Below are positions 42,481 through 56,600 of a stretch of 64,000 nucleotides of DNA, piece after piece. The stretch's first letter is position 1. Each line of letters begins with the position of its first letter. This DNA is from Escallonia rubra (Eukaryota; Streptophyta; Magnoliopsida; Escalloniales; Escalloniaceae): positions 310,001 through 374,000 of the forward strand of contig JAVXUO010000911.1 of NCBI GenBank assembly GCA_033065855.1. Direction: 5' to 3'. The translations under genes and the position numbers were made by a program. The notes beneath the pieces are model-generated. The model had not been told where the DNA came from. It was given only the letters and a program-made list of their open reading frames with translations, and searched no databases.

Positions 42481-44110
42481 TTAGTTTCATTTTCGTTTCA
42501 TGTTACAAATATAAAGCCAAAAATGGCTTACCAGTGAAAACCTTGTAAACTTTTACATTATCAATGTCACTCTCTCATTTATCAAATGAAAAACAAGTTT
42601 AGTGCCTGTTAGGTGACAAGAGTTTCTTTCCTCTTCAAAAAATTATTATTCCGAAGAACAACATCACAATAACTCAAACGAATCAACTTCTCTCTACACT
42701 ATTTCTCTCTGCCTTCTCTCTAAAACCAGCTTTTCGCAAAGTCACCATGGCCGCCCCACCGTGCTTCAGCGCGCGTGGGGCGGCAGCCATTTCGGCGAGC
42801 AGTCTATAGTTTTTTTGCTTTCATCTCGTGTGGTGGTAGCCTTAAGGCGTGATCAATGGGTGACCAACGACGCAAGTGATGGGCAGTTGGCGGCAGTGTG
42901 CGTCTCACCAGATCTGATCAGAGACGTTGACCTCCCAGTAAGTCTCCGATCTTGGTCGTTATAGGCAGATCTATGTCGATCTGCTCTTTTCGTCCCCTTT
43001 TCCACCTTCGTCGGGAATGGCCGGAACTTTACCACGGTGGCCGGAACTTCATCGGCGTTTCTTGACCCTCATTTCTAAAAGCTCCTTCTTTTATGCATTT
43101 CTTTCTTATTTGTTTCCTGATATGCAGAGGTGGTGTTTGGGTGTGGTGTCTTTGGTAGTTATGGATGGTTTAGTGTTGTGGGGTTTTAGCCACGGTTTTG
43201 GGTTTGTCCTGGGGATTCCGGGGTCTTGGGTCGGTGGGGTGGGGGGGGGGGGGCTGATTTATTCTTGGGAGAAAAGGGGGGATTTGGGGCCCGGGGAAGG
43301 GGGAGAGGGAAGAGATCTGTCACATGGGGTTTCTAGGCAATCTGTTGGGGAGGGGGGGGGGGGGATTAGGCTTCTTTTTGGTGTCTGAGTGTGTCTACTG
43401 GGATTGTTGCGGGAAAGTAGTGGTTGCTCCGCTCTGTATTGTGAAATTTGGTTTGGATTTAATAATAGATAGTAAAATGATGAAATTTGTGATGTCGAAG
43501 ATCTTGGTGGTGTTGCGCCTCCTTAATCGGTGTGCTCACATTTGGGTTGTGTTGTTCCTGTTGTTTGCACTATTGTTACCATCTTTTGTTGTTTGTTTGT
43601 GATTATTTATGTTTTGTTCTTTTAGATTCCTAAACCTGTAAACTATGCATATTACTTTAAGTTGAGTTTAAGTATAAGATATGTTCTACTTTAATTCAAT
43701 TGTAATGTGTATAAGTTTATTAAGTTTGTCGTTAATTTTTGAACTTTGCGGTCATGTATACCAAGTCACGGGAATGTCGTAACCTATAATATCAGCAGCT
43801 CTAGAACATAGCGATTGTGTAACCTTACTTTATCAAAGCTATTCTCGTATTCTACCCCCCAAAAAAGAAAAAATTATTCCAAAGTGCCACATAAAACAGC
43901 GGAAGGCAACCGTTATGATCCAATAATGATAGAGTGCATTGCCAAGTTTATACATTTTGATAATATGGTGTGTTATTGTATTCAAACTTTTGAAGTCTGC
44001 AAGAAAGTATAATGTAATCGTGTGTAAGCCATAAGGCTGACTTATCAAACTCTTGTAACTGTTTTACTATTATCAATGTTATTCTCTTATTATCAAAAAA
44101 GAGTTTGTTC
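42480..44110 (+). mobile_element. Possible non-LTR element with two similar 3' tails
   Basis: Two segments of the form CTTGTAA...TTTTAC...TTATCAATGT, then CTCTTATTATCAAA (about 42530-42600 and 44050-44100), look like 3' ends of the same LINE/SINE family. Between them a GC-rich leader-like region (42700-43380) begins after a CTCTCTCT tract and contains G-runs. No reverse transcriptase is present, so this would be one tail plus an internally deleted element. Open frames (such as 43017-43388) have no recognisable domain. Confidence 0.35.
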
Positions 44111-44657
44111 TCCTTGGGTAGGACCACTGAGGAAAAGCTGAGGATGAGAAATCCTCAATGGAATAATCTGATTTGAAAAAACACTTATCTATGACCTACG
44201 TCGGAGAAGAAATCACACAGCATTGATGAGGACAGTACTCGTCCCTTCAATGTTTAAAGCATGTGTTACTATCGCGAAACCAACTTAATGGTGGATTGAT
44301 TATCCGCTAGTCTCGGTGTTCATGTATCTGCTACTATTGTACATCCTCCGGATAGCATTACTCACCTTCTGTTTTTTAATATGTATGGTAGAGTATAGCT
44401 TCAGAGGCACCCTTTTGGGTAAATATCTCCAATTTAAACTAAATATCCTACTTTGTGAACCAAAAAACAAAAAATATAGAACATAAATGCTTCCAGCCTA
44501 GCAAGAATACAGCTCTTCACCATCTAATCTACATTTAAGACCTCTTAGAAGACCAAAATTGGAAACAATCAGGAGAAAATGGTGTCAACCGAAAAAAAGA
44601 GAAGAACTGAGGCCTAGAAGAGCAGAAAGAAGCTACAATGTCACACACAGCATTGAA
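44110..44657. other. 3' flank of the aspartokinase/homoserine dehydrogenase gene
   Basis: It holds the probable 3' UTR and downstream sequence of the minus-strand gene. Nothing else was recognised. Confidence 0.5.
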
Positions 44658-47600
44658 TTATGATGGGGCACCAAGATAGGAGGCAAGCCGCAATATGTCA
44701 CTGAATACTCCACCTGCTGTTACTTCCGCCCCAGCACCGGGACCTCGGACTATTAGAGGCTGCTTAGCGTACCTCTCAGTGGTGAAAGCAATGATGTTGT
44801 CAGACCCCGAAAGCTGCGCAAACGGGTGGTCTTTCTTGTACCTTCGCAGTTCCACAGCTCCATTTTGGTTAACCACGTCCACCACTCCAACGTATCTCAA
44901 GACCTTCACGTCTCAAAAAGACATAGTTAACTTGCAAGCAACACAACAAGTCCATGCAAAAATACAATGCTCTACAACAAATGAGTTATAGGCTTTAGAA
45001 GATTTCTTATATCAGATTCAATTCAAGCACGTATTTTGTATCTAAACCAACATAAGATTCCATAACTCCTACAGGAAGAAATCAAGGTTTATTACTAGCA
45101 TAATTTCCCTCATTTGGAATTGGATTTAGAAAGCTCTAGATAATGTAACTGGCATCCTTTTTGGGCGTTATTCCTCGTTTAATAAAGTTGAAGTAACACA
45201 TAATTTTATTAGAGTCGCGTAACATCACAGAGATACTTACTTCCCCGGCTTCTGAGGCGTCCTGTTGTTTTTCTGCCATAAGTTGATCAAACTGCGGTAG
45301 TTGCTGAAGAAATTCCTCGCCTGACGCGCTAGCCTGATTGAAATAAACAGACAGCACATCCAAACGTGCACCCAGGTTAGTCCATATCAGAATAGCGAGA
45401 TCTAACATATAAAATTTATCCCTAGCTTACAAATTTTGAAGTTTTTATCTATATTCGAACGTTGCAAAGCAAAATTGGCATCCACATTTTTTGCTTGCAA
45501 CTTATCCCTTCAGCCGGCATTGTATTCCTTGCATCAAATTGAAACAGTAGCAAACTCTCACCCTTAGAGGTTCTGGCACCAAATTCTCAACAGGTATATC
45601 TGAAAGTTCGAGCTTCAGTCCAGATTCTCTAGCAAGAATTATTACCTGCAATGTTATAGCTGCTGCATGAGACAAAACGTATCCATCTGCATATGCTGCA
45701 GATTATATGGTATACAATTGTATCCAGAATGAGATATAGTTGTAAGTTAGGCTAATTGCAGTATTTGATAAGGAATAGTTGCGTCCAGAAAGAGATAACT
45801 ACCCCTGTAGAGGGTAAAAGAGGACATGGTGACTGGCTTACCCATGGAATCAGATGGGATCAGCATGACAACTTACGGACGGGCACAAGTTATACAACTT
45901 TTCTCATGTCTCACAATTTTCTTATCGGTTTAAATTTATTGATAAACTCCGAGCCCTACATCGATGTTGATATGGGATGCGCTGAGGAGATCTTAGGTAA
46001 GTGGTTTCTCTCAAAAGAAGCTAACAGATGGAAATATCAAGATGACAAATGATTCAAAATGATCTCCTAGTACCTTTCTGGCAACATCAGCTCCAGATAG
46101 GTCATCCCTTGGATCTGGTTCAGTGTAACCTGCCTCTTTTGCCTCCCTGACCACATCGCTGAATGCTCGAGCGCCTATGTAGTTGTTGAAAATGTAACTC
46201 AGAGTACCACTGCAGTGACAGATATCCACTTAATATAAAACAGGTGACTATTTTCAAACCTAAAACTACATACAACGTAAAAGTTCCTACCAAGTAGTAT
46301 TCCTGTTTTTGTTAATTGATACGTCGTATAGCTAACCTGAAAATGCCTTCAACTCGCAAAATTTTGTCCCCAGTTTCAAGTACAGATTGTAGAGTGGTTA
46401 TGACTGGGAGACCAGCTCCAACAGTAGCTTCATAGAAGTAATGTGCATAGGATTGCCGTTGAAGAGCTCTCAACTTCAAATACTAGATCAAACAAGAAGA
46501 AAGAAAGAAACGTGAAGGAAGGCATTACACAAAGTTCCATCAAGTAAATACAATCTTCTGTTAGTTAAAATAACCACGCAAAACAAGTCAAGTGCATTGC
46601 AGGCAAGGCATTAAGTAATCAAAGGTATACAGACCGTCACTAAACCTGCCAAAATTCATCCGAATCCCTACACGCTAGCACAAAATCCTAAAAACAAGAG
46701 TTACCTGCTCGAGTGGTCCTGAATTAGCCTTCTTATTGGGGGTAATGACATGAATTCCTTGGCGTAACCAGTCATAGTAATGGCTTGCAACTTCAGAGTC
46801 TGCAGTACAATCTACCAAAACTGTATTTGGAATAAAATGATTGCCATGCACATGTTGCACGAATTTCCAAAGGTCAGCCTTTTCTCCTTTGTCTTTTTGA
46901 ACTTCTTTCCATCTAGATAAATCTATGCTCCTGCAGCCAAAGACAGACACATAAAAGTTTCAAGGGATACATGCGAAAAAGAACACAATTGTTAGCCATC
47001 AATTGACAAGTCCCATGATAATGAATCTGGAGAAGGGAAAAGGCTTGAGGCATCAGACAAGCCGCATCAAATAGGTCAAAAGCAGAGTTGGTTGAATGAA
47101 AACGTGTGAATCAACTAATATTAGTCGTAGCATAGTGACGACAAAAAAGGAGGATAGGCTGGAGGACCTAAAGCACTCCTCTTGACCAAGCTAAGTCTCA
47201 GAAGTGCAGCTAAGTCTCAGGAGTGCTTGAATTCTATTAGACAGCTTGGATGTACCGTATCTTTCAGAGAGTATTAATCATATAATAACATTAACAAAGA
47301 TAATAATGTTTAAGCCAGTAAATATAGTAACTAAAACAGATAAGTGCTACGTGCTAAACATCAAGTGGAGCAGATTTTTTGCTCTGAAATAAACATCAAG
47401 TTTATTTCCAGCAAATCGTCAGTATATGAGAACCCCATCTTTCAAGTGGTGCAGGTCTTTTCCAAAAGATCTGCCTACTCTCAAGTGTTGGAAATATACA
47501 AGCGCAGCCTTTTCTATACAACCAACCGGATGCAAATGCATTATTATTCTTCTTTTCAAATATGGCTTCCTCGACTCTTGGGCTCTGGGGAGGGCTGATT

Positions 47601-50600
47601 TATGCAGCCTTTCCCCCTCTATCATGGAGAGGCTGTTTCTGTGTGTACAACCTGTGAACTCTAGTTCACAATGAGGCAACATTATTGTTGTGCACGGGCT
47701 CACCCTTAAACTCGCTCATTGCTAAACACGAAATGTAAGCATAAGCAAATAAAGACCCTAGAAAGTATTCTATTTTCGAATGCGATCTGCAAACCAAAGA
47801 TATCTCACTGTTGCAAAATTATACTTGAGCAATCATGGTATGAATTACATGAAAGAAGCTTATGAAGGATATTCACAATCCTATTAACTTCTCATCTTAT
47901 TGACTCAACCTATATTGAGCTCCTACCTTCTCAAACTTGGCACAGTTTCAAGTAAGTTATTTTGCTTATCCTCGGTTAAGATACAGATCATCTTAAAGGC
48001 AAAAGGGAAGGATCATGATTGTACCGGATCTAAAGCATGATAGTTTATAATACCAGGAAACAAAGAAACAAAGTTTTCTGGAAATCTCACGTTTCATTCA
48101 AAAGCATTGTCCTCGATCCAGTAATACCCATAACACGCAAATCGATGTTAAATTTTTCCTTGAGGACCGCTGCCTGCACGTAGAACAGACATAACAAGTT
48201 CAGCATCAGATATATGATTTTTTTCACTTATAAAATTTTATTGATGAAGTGCTCGCTTGGTTTACTGCTACTACAAGGATAGACATCTCACTTATTTCAG
48301 AGTCTACAAGAAAGTCAAATAGAACTGACTCTGATACGTTTTGGGTTGAAACAAACTTCTAACAACTACATTGAGCTCGTAGAATTAGCAACTGAGCGAA
48401 AAAGTTGAGGGTGACACAGGCCCTTAATATCAACTCGGGACACTCAGTGATAGAAGACCACGCTAAATCCTTCAATGAATGCTGGTTTTTCTAACAATAG
48501 TCACCTCCACAAGTCATCTAATGATTTATATAAGAAATCATGCACTTCCTGCTATGTCTTATCTGAATTCTTAGTGCCCACATATCAGTTTCAGTTTAGA
48601 TGACAGTATTGCTGAAATGGGTCAGGAACTGGTCTGCTGAGTGCGACTTATAGAGCTGCAAGGAAACTCAATTTAAGCTAGATAGGAGCTCGCTTGGAGC
48701 TAACACGGCAGCCTGTGTCAAACTATGGAAGACGAAGAAGGAAGAAGCAGCACTAACCCATCTTCTCATGCAATTTCAACATGGAACTAAGGTATCAAGG
48801 CGAGTAGTACAATTTTTATTATTATTAAACATGGATATGACTGATTAACAGATCAAGCATTACCCGGAAGTGGGTCATAAAGAAAATTATGACAAGTGGA
48901 GTCAGAAAACCTTTTAAATGATAGTATACCTAAGAAGTAAAGGAAGATTACGAGGTAACCCGTGATAACAACATAGATTCCCAAGGCTCCCGCTACTGCA
49001 GGGTCTGGAGAGCAAGCCGTGTTCCAATGACAAAGTTGCTCCATTGCTACCCGGAAGTCATTGGTTGCCACAGCTAATACAACTAATGTTGGCTATCTGA
49101 AGCAACAGAGTGCAGGATATTGCGTTTTTGAGCAGGTGTTGCTCAACGGTGTTGAACTACCATAGCTCACTTTAAAACACGACTCAAGTAAGGCACCAAG
49201 ACTAGGGTGTACTTTCCTGGGAAACTAAAGACTTTTCTTATATAGAAATACATTCCAGAAAATATCTGTCAAAGGTCAATGGGACTCACTTCAAGTCTTT
49301 ATTCAAACTGATACCCATTTTAGAGAGAGAGGAAATACAAATTGAAGGAGAAGATTTCAACAGCATTATGGCTTCTATATGGAGAAAAATGAAATGAACT
49401 GGCAGAAATCAAGGATATACCTGATCCCTGAGCTGGTCAAGTAATGTGCTACCAATCAATCCTGGTCCAATTATACCCATTGCTATAGTGGTTCTTGACA
49501 GATAAAACCTTGAGTGAACAGCTCTTAGGGCCTTGACACACTCTTCTCGCTTGACAACTACAGTTATATTGTACTCTGAGCATCCTTGAGCTATAGCACG
49601 GACATTAATGTTAGCCTGCATAAGACGAACCATTTGTAAGTCTGAAGTACAATAAATTCGTAGGGAGTTGGTTGGTGACAGGCATTAATATGACAAAAAC
49701 TACCACACCTGCGATGTTATATAAATTTTTACTAACCTTCGCAAGTGCACTGAAAAGTGTAGCACAAACTCCAGGAGTACTTGCCATTTTCTGGCCAACT
49801 GCTGCCAAAACGCTACAGTTTGGAATGACAGCAACCTGAGAAGAGCTAAATTAATCTAGACCGGAATTAACGAAATCACAGATAAGATCTCATGCAGTTA
49901 GACATGAATGCACAAAGAGTTAAATGCGCTTCTTATAACTTACCTCAAGACAAAACCCAAAATTTTGATTTTCCTTGGAGATCAAAACCAAAGGGGAAGC
50001 TAGAGATACCTTTTAGCCCAGAGATAAGCAGGACAAACGGTATCCATTTTAGTTAAGTCAATTCTGGAAAGGCATTCACAATGATGCAAGTGTGACTGAA
50101 ACGGCCATAAGCGATAAGATGGTAGTTTGAAGTACGTCTAAATACAGTTTACAACAGCAAAAATGAGAGAAACGCGTCATTGTCATCATCTTGTGAACAG
50201 ATTAGCTAGAATCATTCTATAAATTGTTTCCATCTGAAGAGATCTGCTAGAAACACACAGATACTAATATAGCTCCCTAGACTCTTGGATCTCAATTACT
50301 GCATAGATTAGTTTCTGATACTATATAGTTCCCTAAGTTTGAGTTCTAACCTGTATAAATGTGCATGTAAAGTCAGGAGAAGAGAATGTACAATTCAATA
50401 AAATACATTTTAGCTTCACAGCTATATTGTTTTAGTCCTGATATTGGCACATCTAAGCCTCTGTCTGACACCAGTTGGCATGAATTACCTTCTTCCATTC
50501 TCCCCGATCGAAGCACATGTTATCCGGTAAACTCCTAGCAATTACGTCTTTTTCTTATTACTTCTACCAATGTTATCCTCGATCAACCCCTACCTCGCCT

Positions 50601-53600
50601 TACCCCATTAACTTGGCTTAAACCACTTCTTCTTATTGGGGCATCTAGAGCTCTACATTGACCATGACCAAACCATCTCAAGCAATGTTCCCTCACCTTT
50701 TCCTTAATTAGTGTCACCCCAACTTACTTGCAAGTATCCTCATTTCTTGTTCTCTCCCCCTTGCGTGACCGTGAATACTCTACAGATGCACTCATCTTAA
50801 CATTGCTGGCCTCACTTCCATCCTGCAAAGCTTTCCCTTCAACTTGAGAAGAATAGTACGATCATTTATCACTCCAAAGGCAGACCTCCAATCAACCTGA
50901 TCTTAACCTCTGGCAACATCCTCACCAATCACTCTCTCGTGCATTATTGATCCCAGATATCTGAAGGTATCTATCTTAGATACTAAGGACCAGTCCATGT
51001 TTACTTTAGCCTTAGAATTCTTCCGAGTTTGGCAAAAGTTGGTCCAAGACAACCCAAAACCTTTAGATTTTTTAGTACTTCTCCATAACTCGAACTTAAC
51101 AATTAGTCCTACCTATGAAGCACAGGCTTTCATTTGGCCAGAATACCAGCACCAGTTCCGTATCAGGTCCGGGTGCAGCTGGGTGCATGTTAAAAACTAT
51201 TTACTCTTTACATTATTTGTTGAATGCTGCGAATGGCAAGGACATGGCTGGGACACGTATCGGGTACTTGAAGGGTCGAAGTATACTTCTAGAAGAGTTT
51301 CTGGGAGGTCCAAACATGATTTTTACTTTCCTATACTTAGTACAACTAAAAACAAATGGGAAAAGGATGGAAAAGAAAAGGCGAAGAGCCTAGGGCTTTA
51401 TTTTTTCATGATGTAATGAAGACGGTCTCAAATACTTTTAAAACTTTGTTTCTACTCGACTTCCTTCTCTTAAGCTATATTTAGTAGTAGACTATCGATG
51501 TTACATTGTTAAATTTTATCATCTATTCATTACGCACATTTTTATGATTCATTAGATGCCTATTTTTGTTTACAATATGTATCCCCGCCGCAACCGTATC
51601 ATGTTTGTTTCAAAAATCACATATCCATGTGTACGCACCCATACCCAAGTCCGAGCTTCTTAGCTTCCTACTCTAGTGCAGCAATCAAAAATATATTATC
51701 CTCAAGTAACATAGCCTATGGGACCTCAACCAGAATTCTCTGAGCCCCTGTCCATGATGAGTTTCTGGGGTCAGTTCTATTCTCCCAAACACCCGGGCTC
51801 AACTACATACAACGCTCGGCACTACTCCCATGCTGATTCTGGCACATTCTTAGAAAGCTCATATCATTGGTTGTTTCCACTAGTAGTCGCTCCATCATGC
51901 ATATCCTTAATCACATGAACATAGTAGGTAGGCAATCTAGAGAAATTTTGAGCAGGGCCAGAAAAACAAATGATCATTGAGAAGTTCTCTTATTCCCAAG
52001 GCAAATCCTAAGTCATGATTTGCTGGTCTCCTCATAATCTGGGATGGATAAAGATCAAATGCAGACAGGTCATAATGACTAACCCGTCTGACATAGATGC
52101 AGCTGGTATCTTTCAGGATCACCTAGTGGCTTTAATCTGCATCTGAGGGCCACGCATCACTTCTGTCTGGAGCTATGGGCAGTGGGGAATGTGTTGAGGA
52201 AATAGCTAGGCGGAGATGCTGTGGCGCAACATTTACACAAAAATATTTTGGCGATTAGGTCGATATTTGGGAGAGCTTGGGAGTTTCAGCTGTTATCTAA
52301 TTGGCGAGAGGTATTGGTCTGTGCCGATAGCTTGCCAAGGCAGACTGCCTTCATTGAAGTATATTTGATTGCTTGCAAGTCCCAAGACGGAGATTTTGAA
52401 ATAGAAGAGCCTTTCAAGTTTTAGAAAATGATTCGCAGCTTAGAGTGTAACGGCACTGCAAAAAAGAAAGTACAGTTTTCCTTGGAAATGCAAAACGAAT
52501 CCAAATGCAGACTGATCACATACCCAGATACAGTAGTGTATAATAGAAATTATACAGACAACTCAAGTCACAGTAGAACACCTGAGAAAGACGCCCAGCA
52601 CCCAAAGCTTGTTGAAATCTAGCTTCTAAAGCGTCTGCAACAGCTTTTACCTCCTTTTCAGGCACCGCAAAGCACACAGAATGCTCACTACTAGCCTGCA
52701 ATAGTGCAAATTAATATAATTATTCCCATTGTGGAACGACCTTCAATACAATCATGGACAAAGATACCTGAGAAATCATGATAACATTAGCTCCGACATC
52801 TTTCACCACACCAAAAATGGCATTAGCTGTACCGGGAACACCAGCCATCCCAGTTCTGAAGAAAAACTTACAAGGTGCAACTTAAATGGAAAAGTAAGAC
52901 ACGTAATAACAAGAAAGACAAGTAGCATAAATGCAATACGAGCTCACCCTTCAACATTTACAAGGGCTAAATTGTCTATTGTTGCAAACCCTTTAACGGG
53001 AGATTCCAAACTCTGCCCATCTTCATTCTCACTTACAGAATGCCGGCAAATTATCGTCCCAGGCGCCGAGAGATTGAAAATGTTTCTGATAACAATAGGA
53101 ATGTCATATTGCATGACTGGAATCATGGTGCGAGGATGTAAAACATTTGCCCCAAAATATGACTACAAGGGAATGTAAATATGGTTAAAAATGTATAAGA
53201 GCAAGCCTCAGCAATCAACAGGCAAAGAAGAAACACGAATTCACCATCTCCCAGGCCTCTTGATACGACAATGTCTTCAATATTACTGCCTCACTGACTG
53301 CAGATTAGATGTTCTTTAGCATGGCAATCAATCTTCAAAGCAACAATTTGAATTGGAAGTTTCAATAAGTTATAGCCAGCCATTTAGAATGAGTTTTGAA
53401 GTAAAAAAAATGAAAGCAGTAAATCTGAATAACTGGTTGATGTCAATTGGACAAAGGAACTGTTTGTGCAATTTGGTCAAACAAGCATTCAAGTGTGGGT
53501 CAGCGCAAACCTTTTCTAGGGTCTGCACTGTACACACCGTCAACATCAGTCCAGATTGTGATTTGACGTGCCCTGAGTAAAGCAGCCATTATGGCGGCAG

Positions 53601-56600
53601 AAAAGTCACTTCCATCTCTCTTCAAAGTTGTAGGAATATTTTGAGGCGTGCTTGCTATAAAACCAGTTGCAATGATTGTCTTGGATGAATTTTCAGAGAA
53701 CCATTTCTCAAGTCCTTTCTCTGATTCCAAATAATCTGGATCAACTTGAGTAGAACTAACAGGATTCACGATAAGGACACTTCTTGTGTCCATCCAAGTG
53801 CAGTCCACTCCACTCTACAGCAGTAAAAGAGTACACAAATGAACAAGAAGAGTAAAAATCCAATTCAGAGAGCTTGTGGGAGTCACAAAGGTATATATTC
53901 TTGAAATCAAGAAAATATAAGCCACAGAATCACCTTTCTGATTACAGATGATAACATCTGAGCAGACCATAACTCTCCATGACCTACGACAAAATCTGAA
54001 AAAGATTCTGTAGCATGACCAGCTGCAGTACATTAAGCTTCTACGTCAAGACAAAAGTAAAAGCTCCTTCGTCAAAATAGAAACTGAAGGCCGTAATAAT
54101 AAATGCTGCAAGCATACCCAACTGAGAAACTAAATAACTTAACACAGATAAGCTACTTTTTTCTTATTTTTGGTTGTCAAACAAAAATAAGCTTCATTAG
54201 GTCATTCAGCCGATATAAATTGAACTTAAGGTATTAATGAATGGAACAAGTATTGCTGTAGAATCTTAGAAAATCATAAACACCTTTTATTAGTCTTTGA
54301 ATACAAAAAGACAAAAACAAAAATGAAGGTACAAGAAATAGAGAAATTAGTTTGTTTGCAGAAGGGCGGATGCTCTTGGTTGACGATCTAGAAAGCACCG
54401 ACACCTCATATAGGTCGAGGTATGGTGTCCGATACCTACCGACACCTCAACACCTCACCGACACCTCCGGACCATGTCCGAATTTATTGATTTATTTTTC
54501 AATTACCGGACACCGCGTCGGACACCTCTTGAAGAAGTGTCAGACACCTCTTGAAGAAGTGTCCACACGTATAGGGCCAAAATATGATATTTTGGGGACT
54601 TCTTTAGAAATGAACTTTGGAGCCCAACTAATCGGATCGACTCGGAAAAAGGTACCCTTCTTCTTTCTCTCTCTTTTCCTTCGTTTTGTTAGCAAAAGCA
54701 CCCAAGCTAACCAGTTCATAGGAAGATACGTCAGCATATCCGACCTCATTTACAGACCCATCTAGCTATATATGACATCTCCTTGATCCTTTTGTCCCAT
54801 GTTCTTCTCTCTTGTTACTGTTGAGACTCTAATCTTGTTACTGTTGAGACATTCATGCTACTATCTTTCTTTCTCATCTGTTTTGAAAGAAATCCATACT
54901 CAAATTGATGTTTATTTTTATTATGTACATATTTAATACATATATAAATGTGTGTATATATTATATAAATATAAATATATACAGAAATAAAATAAAAATA
55001 TATTAAAAAATTCAGCGGTGTCCTGCGGTGTCCAAAATCTGATTTTTTTTAAATTGCAGTGTCCAGTGTCCCGGTCGGTGTCTGACGCAGTGTCCGTGTC
55101 TGTGCTACCTAGTTGACGATCATCATTACAAGTTTACTGTGCGAAATTCCTGACACTTGGTGTCTTAACCTCACACGAAGGACGAGTTCTTGGTTCTGTT
55201 TTTCGAGTTCTCCAATATTTTGTTTTCTTTCCTGGTATGAATGTTAATGGAATCTTAGAAGTCTTCCAGTAGTGTTCATGTTTGAACTTAAAAAATTTTG
55301 CAAGAAGTCCTTCATAGAGGATAAAAAATCAAAGAAAGAGAGGTAGTTAAAACACGTTCTCCCATATGACGTCCTTTGCAAAACCATATGATGAGTGATC
55401 CAAACTCCACATACCAGGACTAACGGTAACAACCAAAAGTAGATCGCTATAATCGTGAAACATGCTTTAGCCACTAGGTTCAATTACATACTAGCTAGAC
55501 CTAATTCAACCTTGATGAAAGGAAAAAATTGACAGTTTCAGAGATCATGTAGAGTGAACTCCCCTGACCCCAAAGATAAGATCAAGGGTGCACTGAGATC
55601 GTTGACGCTTATTTATAGTGTGCCTAAATCTCCATTTCTAGGGAGGAAACAACAAATGCACTCACAAACACGCAAGAGAGAGATAGAAATGTGGGGGGAG
55701 GGAGAGAGGGAGGGAGAGAGATAGAGAGAGAGAGAGAGGGAGGGAGGGAGAGGGAGGGAGTGAGGGAGAGAGAGAGAGAGAAGGTGCAAGAGGGAAGAAG
55801 GAGAGATTACCTATATATATTGCACGAAGCATTGCCTTGAGGTTATTGATGTCATAATGCAACCGAGATAAGAAACTAGCAAGTTCATCCCCATCAAGCA
55901 AATCAATTGCTGTTGACTTGTGCTTCTCCAAAACAGTTTCCAGTGCTGATACATAAGAATCATCCCGTGACTGTGCCTTGTCGACAAGGTCATACATCAT
56001 ATCTGTCACCTTTGACATCGCAGATACAACAACCAACTTTCTTTCTGAATCATCCTTAATAACTATCTCAGCAACATCCCCAATTCTTTGAGAGTTCCCC
56101 ACACAGGTGCCACCAAACTTATGAATAGACCAAGTGTGACCCTTGGGAAGCTGACCTTTTTCCAGGGATTCATCCACAGAAACATCTGCCGATGAATAGG
56201 AGGAGGGTAAATGAGAAATAAAACTTCAACTAAACAAAGGGTCATAATAAGAGATATCACGCACTAGTGTTAAAAGTTCGAAACATGAATTTAAAAGACA
56301 GAAGCCAGATATGAACCTGTGCTCGTAATTGAAGCGAGAACATTAACGCTTGATGCATCCCTTCTTTCACATTGCGAAGCGAAACCTATTCTGCAAATGC
56401 GAAGACAAGAGCTCACCTATATAGCAGTTAACGCTCGACAAAAAAACAATTACAGACTTTGCAGTTCAATAGAATAAAGTAGAATATATCAGGAATACGT
56501 ATTGGATAGCATCAAACTTGACGGCATATAATTCACCAACTTATCTAAGCCAACCTGTTTTCAGATTGTGTAGCAAGTGGCAATGCTGCATCTAAACTGA

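Noticed and set aside
43017-43602. Plus-strand open frames (123 and 92 codons)
   Set aside because: Glycine-rich translation caused by G-runs, no domain, and a likely non-LTR element leader.
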